DNA of 64,000 nucleotides from Halomicrobium zhouii (GCF_900114435.1 NZ_FOZK01000003.1:248001-312000); one strand, 5' to 3'; counted from the stretch's first letter, positions 51,401 through 61,100 are shown. The notes: generated from the sequence alone by a model not told the origin. Program-made: numbers and translations.

Positions 51401-52470
51401 TCGGCCAGCACCTCGTTTATCGTCTCGACGGCCGTCTCGGCGTCTTCGCGGGTCCCGCAGGTGACGCGGACGCACTCGGGGAGGCCGAAACTCGTGCAGT
51501 CGCGGACGATGACGCCCTCGCGTTCAGCCGCGTCCGCGACGGCCGTCGCGTCGCCGACTTCACAGAGCACGAAGTTGCCGCCGCTGTCCCACGTCGGCGC
51601 GTCGAGGTGCTCGTGGTAGTACTCCCGGGCCCAGCGAGCGGTCTCGACGGTCCGCTCGACGTGCTCGTCGTCGTCCAGCGCGGCGAGTCCGGCGCGGCAG
51701 GCCAGTTCGCTGGCGGCGAACGGTGTGTTGATCCGGGCGTAGGCGTCGGCCCACGCCTCGGGGACCAGCCCGTAGCCGAGGCGGACGCCGGCCAGCCCGT
51801 ACACCTTCGAGAAGGTCCGGAGGACGGCGACGTCGTCGCGTTCGTCGAGCAAGTCGGCGGCGCTCGGGTTCTCGGTGAACTCGCCGTAGGCCTCGTCGAC
51901 GAGGATCAGCGTCTCCTCGTCGGTGCGTTCGGCCAGTTCGACGACGTCCTCGTTGGTCATCTCCGACCCCGTGGGATTGTGCGGGCTCGTGACGTAGACG
52001 ATGCGCTCGCCGTCGTAGGAATCCAGGACGACGTCGGGCGTCTGGGCGAAGTCGTCGGCCTTCGATAGCTTGTAGGTCCCGACGGTGCCGTGGTGGAACC
52101 GGGCGCTCATCGGGTAGTAGGCGAAGCCCGGTTCGGGCGCGAGTACGGCGTCGCCCGGTTCGAGCATCGCGCGAGCGAGGTAGTCGAGCACGCCGTCGCC
52201 GCCGTTGCCGAGCCACACCTGCTCGCCTTCGACGGACCACTGCTCCGCGATGGCCTCGACCAGGTCTGCGTGGGACGCCTTCGGATAGGAGTGCATCCGG
52301 TCGGCGCCCTCGCGGATCGCCTCGACGGCGGCCGGGCTCGGGCCGTACATGTTCTCGTTCGACGCGAGTTTCACGAGGTCGTCGGGGTCCATCCCCAGTT
52401 CGCGGGCGACTTCGTCGACGCCGCGACCCGCCCGGTACACCGTGTGGGCGGAGAGGTCGCGTGGTTGCAT
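51397..52470 (-). CDS. hisC: Histidinol-phosphate aminotransferase
   Basis: 357-aa PLP aminotransferase of histidine synthesis. It has the KLASNENMYGPSPAA N terminus, the substrate-side SPHNPTG motif and the PLP-binding Lys in RTFSKVYGLAG. The ATG at 52470 (MQPRDLSAHTVYRAGRG) is preferred over an upstream ATG. It heads the operon with the AK6-like kinase and the phospholipid synthase. Confidence 0.95.
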   Translation of the reverse strand: MQPRDLSAHTVYRAGRGVDEVARELGMDPDDLVKLASNENMYGPSPAAVEAIREGADRMHSYPKASHADLVEAIAEQWSVEGEQVWLGNGGDGVLDYLARAMLEPGDAVLAPEPGFAYYPMSARFHHGTVGTYKLSKADDFAQTPDVVLDSYDGERIVYVTSPHNPTGSEMTNEDVVELAERTDEETLILVDEAYGEFTENPSAADLLDERDDVAVLRTFSKVYGLAGVRLGYGLVPEAWADAYARINTPFAASELACRAGLAALDDDEHVERTVETARWAREYYHEHLDAPTWDSGGNFVLCEVGDATAVADAAEREGVIVRDCTSFGLPECVRVTCGTREDAETAVETINEVLAE

Positions 52471-52600
52471 GGGTGAGGCAAGCAGACGGCGCGGCTTAAA
52501 CGTGCCCAACTGACGTGATCGGTCCACACGCGAGCGCGGGAGGCGGGTGAGTGCGGTGGCTTTCACCGGGCTTCAAGGGACCTGCTACCCCATCATCGCT

Positions 52601-53050
52601 ATGGGATTCGTCGAAGCCGCCGTGTACGGGGTGCATCTGCTCTTCGCGGGCCTGTGGTCCGGGAGCGTGCTGTTCGTCACGCTCGCCGTCCTGCCGACGG
52701 CGATGGACGGGGACATCGACCCCGCCCCGATGGAACTGGTGTCGAACCGACTCAAACAGGTGTCCCGGGTGAGTGCGCTCTTGCTCCTGCTGACCGGCGG
52801 GCACCTCGCCGCGACGTTTTACACCGGCTCCTCACTACTGAACACGACGCGAGGCAACCTCGTCCTCGTCATGGTCGCGCTGTGGTTCCTGCTGGCGGCG
52901 TTCACCGAAATCGCCGCGAGTAAGCTCTCGGACGGACTCGCACAGCAGAAGATCAGAGAACCGGCGCGGAACGCCAGACCGTTCCTCCTCGCCGCGTCGC
53001 TCGTCTCGGTCCTCCTGCTGTTCGACGCCGGCGCGCTACTCGGACTGTAA
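52601..53050 (+). CDS. CopD-like membrane protein
   Basis: 149-aa protein with four hydrophobic spans (AAVYGVHLLFAGLWSGSVLFV, LLLLLTGGHLAA and so on). The helical pattern and the GLWSGS motif resemble the CopD/cytochrome-like membrane family linked with copper. No Cys/His pair certain to bind copper is identified. ATG at 52601. Function uncertain. Confidence 0.7.
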   Translation: MGFVEAAVYGVHLLFAGLWSGSVLFVTLAVLPTAMDGDIDPAPMELVSNRLKQVSRVSALLLLLTGGHLAATFYTGSSLLNTTRGNLVLVMVALWFLLAAFTEIAASKLSDGLAQQKIREPARNARPFLLAASLVSVLLLFDAGALLGL

Positions 53051-53097
53051 CGGAGGTCGCGACGGAATTTTCCGGGAGAAGAACCGCGTAGCGACGG

Positions 53098-53871
53098 TCA
53101 GGGGATGCGAACGGTGTGCGAGAGCGTCCCGACGCCCTCGACCTCTATCTCGACCCGGTCGCCGTTCTCCAGCGGGCCGACGCCCGAGGGCGTCCCCGTC
53201 GAGATGACGTCGCCCGGTTCGAGCGTCATGTAGCTCGTTATCTCCTCGATGAGCTCCGGGATGGAGAAGATGAAGTTGTCGCGGGAGGAGGACTGGCGGG
53301 TCTCGCCGTTGACGCGGGACTCGATGGTGGCGTCCTCGGGGACGTGCTCCGGGGTCGCGACGAGCGGGCCGATGGGACAGGCGTTGTCGAAGGCCTTGCC
53401 GCGGACCCAGTTTTGCTCCTGGCGCTGGTCGTCACGGTTCGAGAGGTCGTTGACGCAGGTGTAGCCCGCGATGACGTCCTCGGCGCCCTTCGCGGTGACG
53501 TTCTTGCACTGCTCGCCGATGACGACGCCCAGTTCGGCCTCGAAGTCGATGCGCTCCTTGTCCGGCAGCAGCGTCACCGTGGAGTTGTGGCTGGCGACGG
53601 TGTTGGGCGGCTTCAGGAAGAGCATGGGCCGGTCCGGGATGTCCTTGCCCGTCTCCTCGGCGTGGTCGGCGTAGTTGAGGCCGACGCAGACGATCTTCGT
53701 GGGCTCGCAGGGGGGCAACACCTCGACCTCCTCCGGCGAGTACGACTCGTCGCCGAAGGCGATGCGGCCGTAGGGGCCCGCGGCCGCGGTGACGACGGGT
53801 TCGCCGTCCTCGACGGTCCACCGGCCGCCCCGGACGTTCCCGGCGGAGTCGCGGAATCGGACGCGTTTCAT
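53098..53871 (-). CDS. Fumarylacetoacetate hydrolase family protein
   Basis: 257-aa enzyme of the FAH superfamily. It has KIVCVGLNYADHAEETG, the metal-binding region DFEAELGVVIGEQC, and the C-terminal GDVISTGTPSGVGP loop. Members hydrolyse or isomerise C-C bonds of 2-oxo acids in aromatic or sugar-acid breakdown. ATG at 53871. No pathway partner is adjacent. Confidence 0.92.
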   Translation of the reverse strand: MKRVRFRDSAGNVRGGRWTVEDGEPVVTAAAGPYGRIAFGDESYSPEEVEVLPPCEPTKIVCVGLNYADHAEETGKDIPDRPMLFLKPPNTVASHNSTVTLLPDKERIDFEAELGVVIGEQCKNVTAKGAEDVIAGYTCVNDLSNRDDQRQEQNWVRGKAFDNACPIGPLVATPEHVPEDATIESRVNGETRQSSSRDNFIFSIPELIEEITSYMTLEPGDVISTGTPSGVGPLENGDRVEIEVEGVGTLSHTVRIP

Positions 53872-54079
53872 GCCTCGGGGATCACGACCTGACCTGATAA
53901 GCGTTTACAAGGGGAGTTCCGGCCCCCTCGGTCGGTTCGACGTGCGTCTACGGAGCCATCGTCAGCCGTGAATGGGCGTGCGGGTCGGCGGCGTCGTCGC
54001 CGGTCACGTGAAACCCGATTCGGGGCCGCGATAGACCGGACCGAACCGCTTTTGCACGGGCACGGGCTATCCGCGGTCG

Positions 54080-54811
54080 ATGAAACTGCTCGTGGTGGGT
54101 GCCGGCGCGATGGGTCGGTGGTTCGCCGAGCGCGTCGCCACCGCGGACGACCAGGTCGGCTTCGCCGACACCGACCCGGACGCCGCCCGGGCGGCCGTCG
54201 AAGACGTCGGTGGCCGCGTCGTCGATCCGGAGAGCGACGAGCGCTTCGACGTCGTCTGCGTCGCCGTCCCGATGCCGGCCGCGCCGGACGCCATCGAAGC
54301 GTACGCTCCCCGGGCGGAGCGGGCTATCTGCGACGTGACGGGCAGCATGCGCGACCCGATGGCGGCGATGCACGAGCACGCGCCCGACTGCGAGCGACTG
54401 AGCCTCCACCCCCTCTTCGCCCCGGAGCGAGCGCCGGGCAACGTCGCCGTCGTCACGGACAACGGCGGCGAGGTCAGCGAGACCGTCCGGGAGCGACTGA
54501 CCGCCGGCGGAAACGACGTCGTCGAGACGACGCCCGAGGAACACGACCAGGCGATGGAGACCGTCCAGGCGCGGGCGCACACGGCCGTCCTCGCGTTCGC
54601 GGCGGCCGCCGATGACGTCCCCGACCACTTCCAGACGCCCGTCTCCGCGGGCCTGTTCGACCTCGTCGAGCAGACGACCGGCGGCGAGGGGCGCGTCTAC
54701 GCGGACATCCAGGCCGCCTTCGACGGCGCCGACGACGTCGCCACCGCGGCCGCCGAGATCGCCGACGCGGACGCCGACCGATTCGTCGACTTCTACGAGC
54801 GCCTCTCATGA
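54080..54811 (+). CDS. tyrA: Prephenate dehydrogenase
   Basis: 243-aa NAD(P)-dependent enzyme of tyrosine synthesis. The Rossmann start is LLVVGAGAMGRWFAERV, then VCVAVPMP and ERLSLHPLFAPE. The length matches archaeal TyrA. The Rsm22-like gene begins at an ATG overlapping its stop (54808), so the pair is coupled. Confidence 0.9.
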   Translation: MKLLVVGAGAMGRWFAERVATADDQVGFADTDPDAARAAVEDVGGRVVDPESDERFDVVCVAVPMPAAPDAIEAYAPRAERAICDVTGSMRDPMAAMHEHAPDCERLSLHPLFAPERAPGNVAVVTDNGGEVSETVRERLTAGGNDVVETTPEEHDQAMETVQARAHTAVLAFAAAADDVPDHFQTPVSAGLFDLVEQTTGGEGRVYADIQAAFDGADDVATAAAEIADADADRFVDFYERLS

Positions 54812-56283
54812 ATCCTGACCAGCGCGAGCAGGTCCTCTCGAACGCCAAATACCTGCGCAACGTCCGCCCGCTCGACCCCGACGAGATCTCCGAGTACGTC
54901 GAAGGCCAGCCACATCCGGCCGTCGTCCGGCAGGTCATCCGCGAGGAGGCCTTCGACCTCGGCGTCGTCGAGCGCGACGACGGGACCTTCGAGCCAGCGC
55001 CCGAGGAACCCATCTCCGTCGCCTTCCACGGCGTCGAGACGTTCCCGGAGCGCCACGCCGCGACGCTCGAGGAACTGCTCGTCGAGGAATTCGGCGTCGA
55101 CTGGCCGGACGGCGAAAGCGGCGAGCGCCTCCGGGACCGGATCCGCCAGGTCAAGGACCGCTACCTGCGGCAGGTCGACGTCACCTACGACGAACTGACG
55201 GCGCTGGGGTACGCGATTTACCACCTCCCAGACTACTACGCGACGACCCAGTACGTCCTCGCGGACCTGGCCCGAGACGGGCTGATCGAACGGCCGCTCC
55301 GCGTCCTCGACGTCGGCGCCGGCGTCGGTGGCCCCGCGCTCGGCCTCCTCGACCTGTTGCCGGAGGACGCGCTCGTCGACTACCACGCGGTCGAACCGAG
55401 CGACGCCGCGGACGTCCTCGAGCGGATGCTCGAGGGCTACGGCCCGAACGTCCGGACCACGGTCCACCGGGAGACTGCGGAGGCGTTCGAGCCCGGCTCT
55501 GCGGACGCGGACGGGAGCGGAGGTGCGAGCGAAAGCGGAAGCGGGAGCGAGGGCGGGACGGACGGCGGGTTCGACCTGATCCTGTTCGGCAACGTCCTCA
55601 GCGAACTGGCCGACCCCGGGGCCGTGGTTCGACGATACCTCGACGCGCTCGCGACCGACGGCTCGCTGGTCGCGCTCGCCCCGGCAGACCGGAACACGGC
55701 CATCGAACTGCGGGAGATAGAGCGCGATGTAGCGGACCGCGGGCCGGCGACGGTGTACGCGCCCACGGTCAGGCTCTGGCACGGCGAATCTCCCGAAGGC
55801 GAGTCCTGGTCGTTCGACGTCGAGCCCGATCTCGCCGTTCCGGAGTTCCAGCGTCGACTCGACGAGGCCGCGACCGATCCGGACCACGAACCCGGCGAGT
55901 TCGTCAACGTCGACGTGCAGTACGCCTACTCCGTCCTCCGCCGGGACGGCGAGCGGGCCATCGAAGCCCAGGGGAGCAGGGAGTTCGCGGCGAAGATGGC
56001 CGACGCCGAGGACCACGTCACCGAGCGCGTCAACCTCGTCGCGGTCAAACTCAGCAACGACCTCTCCGAGGGCGGCAATCCACTCTTCCTGATCGGCGAC
56101 GGGAGCCAGGAGACCGACCACTTCGCGGTCCTCACCGACGAGTCGACGCTCAACGCAGACCTGCGGCGGGCCGACTACGGCGACTTGCTCTTCTTCGAGA
56201 ACGCGCTGGTGCTGTGGAACGACGACGAAGCGGCCTACAACGTGGTCGTCGACGGCGAGACGGTCGTCGACGCGGCCTCGTGA
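54808..56283 (+). CDS. Rsm22-family methyltransferase-like protein
   Basis: 491-aa protein with Rsm22-like small ribosomal subunit domain (ELTALGYAIYHLPDYYATTQYVL, then the SAM-binding LRVLDVGAGVGGPALGLL). A Gly/Ser/Glu-rich insert lies at about residues 230-255. The family is related to mitochondrial Rsm22, which binds rRNA. The usual C-terminal Cys cluster of the family was not found, so enzymatic function is uncertain. Overlaps tyrA by 4 nt. Confidence 0.82.
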   Translation: MNPDQREQVLSNAKYLRNVRPLDPDEISEYVEGQPHPAVVRQVIREEAFDLGVVERDDGTFEPAPEEPISVAFHGVETFPERHAATLEELLVEEFGVDWPDGESGERLRDRIRQVKDRYLRQVDVTYDELTALGYAIYHLPDYYATTQYVLADLARDGLIERPLRVLDVGAGVGGPALGLLDLLPEDALVDYHAVEPSDAADVLERMLEGYGPNVRTTVHRETAEAFEPGSADADGSGGASESGSGSEGGTDGGFDLILFGNVLSELADPGAVVRRYLDALATDGSLVALAPADRNTAIELREIERDVADRGPATVYAPTVRLWHGESPEGESWSFDVEPDLAVPEFQRRLDEAATDPDHEPGEFVNVDVQYAYSVLRRDGERAIEAQGSREFAAKMADAEDHVTERVNLVAVKLSNDLSEGGNPLFLIGDGSQETDHFAVLTDESTLNADLRRADYGDLLFFENALVLWNDDEAAYNVVVDGETVVDAAS

Positions 56284-56382
56284 CCGGCCCGGGCACCGAG
56301 TCCGTGGGCTCCGACGAGAGCGGTCCTCGCCACGGCTCGACCACCCGGCAGGCTTTTCGTCGGCACGCCCACACAGCGGACC

Positions 56383-57177
56383 ATGGTAGGAACGGAGCCG
56401 TCGATCCTCCTGACGAACGACGACGGCATCGAGAGCGTCGGGTTTCGCGCCCTCTACGACGCCCTGTCCGAAGTCGGCGACGTGACGGCCGTCGCACCGA
56501 TGGCGGACCAGAGCGCCGTCGGCCGGGCCATCTCTCACGAGGTGACGGTCCACGAGTACGACCTGGGCTACGCCATCGAGGGCACCCCGGCCGACTGCGT
56601 CGTCGCCGGGATCGAGTCGCTCGTCCCAGACGCCGATCTGGTCGTGGCTGGGTGTAACGAGGGAGCCAACCTCGGGTCGTACGTCCTCGGCCGGTCGGGG
56701 ACGGTAAGCGCCGCCGTCGAGGCGACGTTCTTCGACGTCCCGGCCATCGCCGTCTCGATGTACATCCCCGTCCGCGAGGACACCGCGTTCTCCGACGTCG
56801 AGACCGACCCCGGGAGCTACGCCGAGGCCCAGCGAGTAACGAGCTACCTCGCCGACAACGCCCTCCAGTCGGGGGTCTTCGAGCGATGTGACTATCTGAA
56901 CGTCAACGCCCCCGTCGCGGAGTGGGGCCCCGCGCCGATGGCAGTCACCGAGCCCTCGACCGTCTACGAGATGGGCGCCGAGAAGGAGGGCGACCTGATC
57001 ACGCTCCACGACCGTATCTGGGAGCGGATGGCCGACGGGGACATCCCCGACCCCGAGGGAACGGACCGCCGGGCCGTCGTCGACGGCAAGGTGAGCGTCT
57101 CGCCGCTGACCGCACCCCACACGTGTCAGCACCACGACTCGCTCGACGCGCTCGCCGAAGCGTACGACCCGGCCTGA
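56383..57177 (+). CDS. surE: 5'/3'-nucleotidase SurE
   Basis: 264-aa metal-dependent nucleotidase. The metal-binding motif ILLTNDDGIESVGFRAL is at the N terminus, and the GTPADCVVAGI and VAGCNEGANLG motifs follow. It dephosphorylates nucleoside monophosphates and survival-related substrates. ATG at 56383. Confidence 0.95.
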   Translation: MVGTEPSILLTNDDGIESVGFRALYDALSEVGDVTAVAPMADQSAVGRAISHEVTVHEYDLGYAIEGTPADCVVAGIESLVPDADLVVAGCNEGANLGSYVLGRSGTVSAAVEATFFDVPAIAVSMYIPVREDTAFSDVETDPGSYAEAQRVTSYLADNALQSGVFERCDYLNVNAPVAEWGPAPMAVTEPSTVYEMGAEKEGDLITLHDRIWERMADGDIPDPEGTDRRAVVDGKVSVSPLTAPHTCQHHDSLDALAEAYDPA

Positions 57178-57207
57178 ACCGGCGCGAAGTCGTCTCTGGC
57201 CCTATAT

Positions 57208-57231
57208 TTTAGGCATTATATACTGCATAAA
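57208..57231. promoter_or_regulatory. TATA box inside a near-perfect dyad upstream of the ArsR-like gene
   Basis: The imperfect inverted repeat TTTAGGCA-TTATATAC-TGCATAAA places the TATA-like TTATATAC exactly in its centre. The ATG of the ArsR-like gene follows at 57283. A regulator bound here would block TBP access, so self-repression is likely. Palindrome seen in sequence; binding inferred. Confidence 0.5.
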
Positions 57232-57282
57232 ACCGTCGCGGCTCCAGTGCGTTTACGTACCTCCCCGGGAAACTGCCCGGCG

Positions 57283-57570
57283 ATGGACGGCGTCCTCTGG
57301 CAGTTGCTCGCCAGTTCCCGCGGAGCAGCGACGCGTTCGCGACTGGTCCGGGAACTCGAGGAGAGACCGAAGAACGCCAACGAGCTCGCCGAGTCGCTCG
57401 GCGTCGACTACACCACCGTCAGACACCACCTCGACGTCCTGATGGAGCACGACGTGCTCGAACCGACCGGGGACGGCTACGGGGCAGTGTACGTCTTCAC
57501 GGCCGAGGCCGACGCCCACTGGGACGTGGTCGAGGAGATACTCGGGACGGTTCCGGAAGAGGAGGCCTGA
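57283..57570 (+). CDS. ArsR-like winged-helix repressor
   Basis: 95-aa winged-helix protein (LASSRGAATRSRLVREL, then the recognition helix NANELAESLGVDYTTVRHHLDVL and an acidic end). No metal Cys cluster is seen, so the inducer is not clear. The promoter carries a dyad over the TATA box, suggesting autoregulation. It precedes a divergently styled lipoprotein gene by about 150 bp. Start ATG at 57283. Confidence 0.85.
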   Translation: MDGVLWQLLASSRGAATRSRLVRELEERPKNANELAESLGVDYTTVRHHLDVLMEHDVLEPTGDGYGAVYVFTAEADAHWDVVEEILGTVPEEEA

Positions 57571-57722
57571 TCTGGGACCGCATTCGGAGAGTGGATCCAA
57601 CGAAGAAGTAGTACCGCAAGACCATCATGGGTCGGAAGGGCCCGCAGTGAGTCGACGAGTTGGGACGGATTTCGGACGGAGTTGGGAAAATCCTGAAATG
57701 GAATTCGGCCGACTGTCAGGCC

Positions 57723-58283
57723 GTGCCAACTACACGGCGAAAGTTCGTGGGGATTGCGGGGAGTACAGTCGCGCTCGCCGGGTGTCTGGGAATCGGAGAG
57801 GGCGGGTCAGGATCGGACTCAGACAGCGGATCTGGGTCGGGGTCGGGATCTGACGCTGGATCTGACTCAGGCTCCGGTTCGGACACAGGTTCCGGGTCGA
57901 ACTCCGGGGCGGGGTCGGGAGCAGACTCGGGACCGGCTGTCACCGTCCGCTCGCACGAGGAACACGGGGAGATCCTCGTCGGGAACGACGACATGGCTCT
58001 CTACATGTACGACAGGGACTCACAGGGTGAGGGGGAGAGCGCCTGCGGCGCCGACTGCGCGGACGGGTGGCCGCCGCTGACTGTCGACGGGGATCCGGCG
58101 AAGGGCGACGACGTCGCCGCGGACCTGACGACGTTCGAGCGGGAGGACGGCGCGACGCAGGTTGCCGCCGCCGGCTGGCCGCTGTACTACTTCGCCTCGG
58201 ACGAGGAACCAGCCCACACCAGAGGACACGGCGCCAGCGACGTCTGGTGGCTCCTCCGTCCCGACGGGTCGAAGGTCGAGTAG
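57723..58283 (+). CDS. COG4315-type secreted lipoprotein
   Basis: 186-aa lipoprotein. A GTG start at 57723 is chosen because it leads directly into a Tat-like signal TTRRKFVGIAG and lipobox LAGC. A Ser/Gly/Asp-rich linker (SGSGSDSGS) follows, then the COG4315 repeat domain (ALYMYDRDSQGEG... CADGWPP and GWPLYYFASD), known from electron-transfer or stress-related secreted proteins. The upstream in-frame ATG at 57660 would bury the signal. Confidence 0.85.
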   Translation: MPTTRRKFVGIAGSTVALAGCLGIGEGGSGSDSDSGSGSGSGSDAGSDSGSGSDTGSGSNSGAGSGADSGPAVTVRSHEEHGEILVGNDDMALYMYDRDSQGEGESACGADCADGWPPLTVDGDPAKGDDVAADLTTFEREDGATQVAAAGWPLYYFASDEEPAHTRGHGASDVWWLLRPDGSKVE

Positions 58284-58435
58284 AGGTCACCGACTGCGGC
58301 GTGCGACGACCGGTCGAACCTCGTTCGTCAGCAGACGCGCGCGCCAGTCGATACACTGTTTAGCCACCAGCGGTCGAGTAAGACCGTGATGGTCGGAACA
58401 GTCCTCGAAACGGACCGTCGGGCGGGTGGGCCGGC

Positions 58436-59359
58436 GTGAGGTACCGCAATCTCGTCCTGTTCCTCGCGCTGGCCGTCGCCTGGGGCTCGGCCTTCACCGC
58501 CATCAAGGCGGGCCTCGAGTTCTTTCCGCCGGTGCTGTTCGCGGCCTTCAGGTACGACGCCGCGGGCGTCCTGATGCTCGCCTATGCGGTCTACGCCACC
58601 GACCAGTGGCGCCCTGTGTCCCGTCAGGAGTGGTACCTGGTCGGCGTCGGCGGCCTCCTGCTGATCGCCGCCTATCACGCCTTCCTGTTCGTCGGCGAAC
58701 AGGGTACCACGAGCGCCGCGGCGGCCATCATCGTCAGCCTCTCGCCGGTCCTGACCACCGGCTTCGCGCGCGGCCTGCTCCCGGACGAGCGCCTCACGGC
58801 GCTGGGAATCGCCGGCCTCCTCCTCGGCTTCGCCGGCGTCGTCGTCCTGAGTAACCCCGACCCGAGCAACCTCGTCACGAGAAGTACCGTCTCGCAACTG
58901 CTCGTCTTCCTCGCCGCCGCGTCGTTCGCACTCGGCAGCGTCCTCACGCGCCGCATCGACGCCGACCTCCCCATCGAGACGATGGAGGCCTGGTCGATGC
59001 TGCTGGGCGCGGTGCTGATGCACGTCGTGAGTCGCTTGCTCGGCGAATCCGTGGCCGGAGTCGAGTGGACCGCAGACGCCGTCCTCGCGCTCGCGTACCT
59101 CGTCGTCGTCGCGAGCGCACTGGGGTTCCTCGTCTACTTCGACCTGCTGGAACGCCTCGGCCCGATCGAGATCAACTTCGTCTCCTACGCGGCGCCCGTC
59201 GTCGCCGCCGTCACCGGATTCCTCGTCCTCCAGGAGACGCCGTCCGTCTTCACCGTCGCCGGGTTCACGTTGATCGTCATCGGGTTCGCGCTCCTGAAAC
59301 GCGACGCCCTCCGTGACGAGGTGCGTTCGATCCGGCGCTCGATCGGAACGCGGGACTGA
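58436..59359 (+). CDS. EamA-family (DMT) transporter
   Basis: 307-aa drug/metabolite transporter with ten hydrophobic spans in two EamA repeats (VAWGSAFTAIKAGLEF and later LGPIEINFVSYAAPVVAAVTG). GTG start at 58436. The substrate is unknown; family members export amino acids, nucleotides or drugs. Confidence 0.92.
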   Translation: MRYRNLVLFLALAVAWGSAFTAIKAGLEFFPPVLFAAFRYDAAGVLMLAYAVYATDQWRPVSRQEWYLVGVGGLLLIAAYHAFLFVGEQGTTSAAAAIIVSLSPVLTTGFARGLLPDERLTALGIAGLLLGFAGVVVLSNPDPSNLVTRSTVSQLLVFLAAASFALGSVLTRRIDADLPIETMEAWSMLLGAVLMHVVSRLLGESVAGVEWTADAVLALAYLVVVASALGFLVYFDLLERLGPIEINFVSYAAPVVAAVTGFLVLQETPSVFTVAGFTLIVIGFALLKRDALRDEVRSIRRSIGTRD

Positions 59360-59431
59360 ACCCACACGGTAAACGGTACCGTCCCACAGTCCGGGAGAAC
59401 ACTGAAGCGCGTGCTCTTCATCTGCCGTCGC

Positions 59432-60253
59432 ATGAGCGAAGCGGACGCCATCGACCGAGCCGACGAACCTGTCACCGTCTCCTCGCTGGTCGCCGACCTG
59501 CGCGACCTCGGCGTCGAAGCGGGCGACACGCTCCTGGTTCACTCGTCGACGAGCGCGCTCGGCTGGGTTTCGGGGGGACCGCTGGCCGTTATCGACGCCT
59601 TCCAGGAGGTACTGACCGACGCGGGAACGCTGGTGATGCCGACGCACACGACCCAGTACACCGATCCGGCGGACTGGGAAGCGCCGCCTGTCCCCGACGA
59701 CTGGGTCGACTCGATCCGCGAGTCCAGGCCGCCGTATCGGCCAGAGGTCACCCCGACGCGGGGGATGGGCGCGATACCCGAGTGCTTCCGGAACTACCCG
59801 GACGTCGTTCGCAGCTGCCACCCACAGTACTCGTTCGCTGCGTGGGGTGGGGCGGCCGACGCCGTCGTGACCGACCACGGCCTGGACGACCCTCTCGGGG
59901 AGAACTCCCCGCTGGCCCGGGTCTACGACCGCGACGGTGACGTCCTCCTGCTGGGCGTCGGCCACGACAGCAACACGTCGTTCCACCTCTCGGAGCACCG
60001 GGCCGACTTTCAGAAAGAGCGGACAGTGAGCACGGCGCCGATTCTCGAAGACGGCCATCGAGTGGACGTCGAGATATCCGACCTCGAGACGAGCACAGCG
60101 GACTTCGACGCGCTGGGGTCAGCGTTCGAACGAGAGGTCGGACTCGTCTCCGGGGCGGTCGGCGCGGCGACGGCCAGACTCGCCAGCCAGCGGGCACTCG
60201 TCGACTTCGCCGTCGAGTGGTTCGAGGCCCACCGCCGACCGGACGGTCCCTGA
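59432..60253 (+). CDS. Aminoglycoside 3-N-acetyltransferase-like protein
   Basis: 273-aa acetyltransferase of the AAC(3) family. It has LLVHSSTSALGWV, GTLVMPTHT, MGAIPECFRNYPDVVRSCHPQYS and FHLSEHRADF. The family transfers acetyl groups to aminoglycosides, but archaeal members may act on native amino-sugar metabolites. Start ATG at 59432 is favoured over 59411. Confidence 0.88.
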   Translation: MSEADAIDRADEPVTVSSLVADLRDLGVEAGDTLLVHSSTSALGWVSGGPLAVIDAFQEVLTDAGTLVMPTHTTQYTDPADWEAPPVPDDWVDSIRESRPPYRPEVTPTRGMGAIPECFRNYPDVVRSCHPQYSFAAWGGAADAVVTDHGLDDPLGENSPLARVYDRDGDVLLLGVGHDSNTSFHLSEHRADFQKERTVSTAPILEDGHRVDVEISDLETSTADFDALGSAFEREVGLVSGAVGAATARLASQRALVDFAVEWFEAHRRPDGP

Positions 60254-60365
60254 CCGGGAGCCAGCGCGACGGGCTGTCGACCGGATCCGCCGGCAGGCTC
60301 CCGGACCCGTCGCCGATCTGGCCCTGGGCGAAGTACTATACCGGCTGGCGCACGTCCGGTTAGCC

Positions 60366-61046
60366 ATGCGGCGATCCTTCGTCGACATCCTGGAACGGAA
60401 CGCCGACCACGCCGAGGCGTTCCAGTTCAGCTTCGACGACCTCCAGGAGGACCAGCACCCGGAAGTCGTCAGCGTCAGTTGCTCTGACTCTCGCGTCCTC
60501 CACGACCACGTGTGGGGCAACGACGAACCCGGCCACGTCTTCACCTGTAGCAACATCGGCAACCGCGTCACCCAGCGCGGGGCCTCGGGCGACGTCGTCT
60601 CCGGGGACGTCCTCTACCCCGTCGAACACACTGGCACGGAGACAGTCGTCGTGATGGGCCACACCGGCTGCGGAGCCGTCACGGCGACCTACGACGCGCT
60701 CAGCCACGGGCTATCGGACCTGCCTGGCATCGAGTACTGCCTCGAACTGCTGAAGCCCCACGTCGAACCCGGCGTCGAGGCGCTCCCCGACGGGCTGGAC
60801 CGCTCGGCCGCAGTCAACCACCTCGTCGAGTACAACGTCGACCAGCAGGTGTCGGTGCTCCGGGACTGCGACGAGATCGGTGACACCGTCGACGTGATCG
60901 GGGTCGTCTACGACTTCCAGGGCGTCTACGGCGGCCGTCGCGGGGAGGTGCACGTGATCAACGTCGACGGCGAGCGCTCGGTCGAGGCGCTGCGGGAGGC
61001 GTACCCCCAGATCGACTCGCGCATCGACCGCCTCTGGACGTACTGA
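60366..61046 (+). CDS. Beta-class carbonic anhydrase
   Basis: 226-aa enzyme that interconverts CO2 and bicarbonate. Zinc ligands Cys39 (SCSDSR), His99 and Cys102 (GHTGCG) are in place, with Asp41 and Arg43 of the catalytic dyad. It is convergent with dabA. A CO2-producing or CO2-trapping role beside a DAB-type inorganic carbon importer is likely. Confidence 0.94.
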   Translation: MRRSFVDILERNADHAEAFQFSFDDLQEDQHPEVVSVSCSDSRVLHDHVWGNDEPGHVFTCSNIGNRVTQRGASGDVVSGDVLYPVEHTGTETVVVMGHTGCGAVTATYDALSHGLSDLPGIEYCLELLKPHVEPGVEALPDGLDRSAAVNHLVEYNVDQQVSVLRDCDEIGDTVDVIGVVYDFQGVYGGRRGEVHVINVDGERSVEALREAYPQIDSRIDRLWTY

Positions 61047-61100
61047 GAGCGGACGGTCTGGTCCGAGCGAGGGGCGGGAAGGGCGAAATCGTGCGGGCGG

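Noticed and set aside
59432-60253. Calling this gene an antibiotic-resistance determinant
   Set aside because: The family is AAC(3)-like, but archaeal members may have other substrates; sequence alone cannot show drug resistance.
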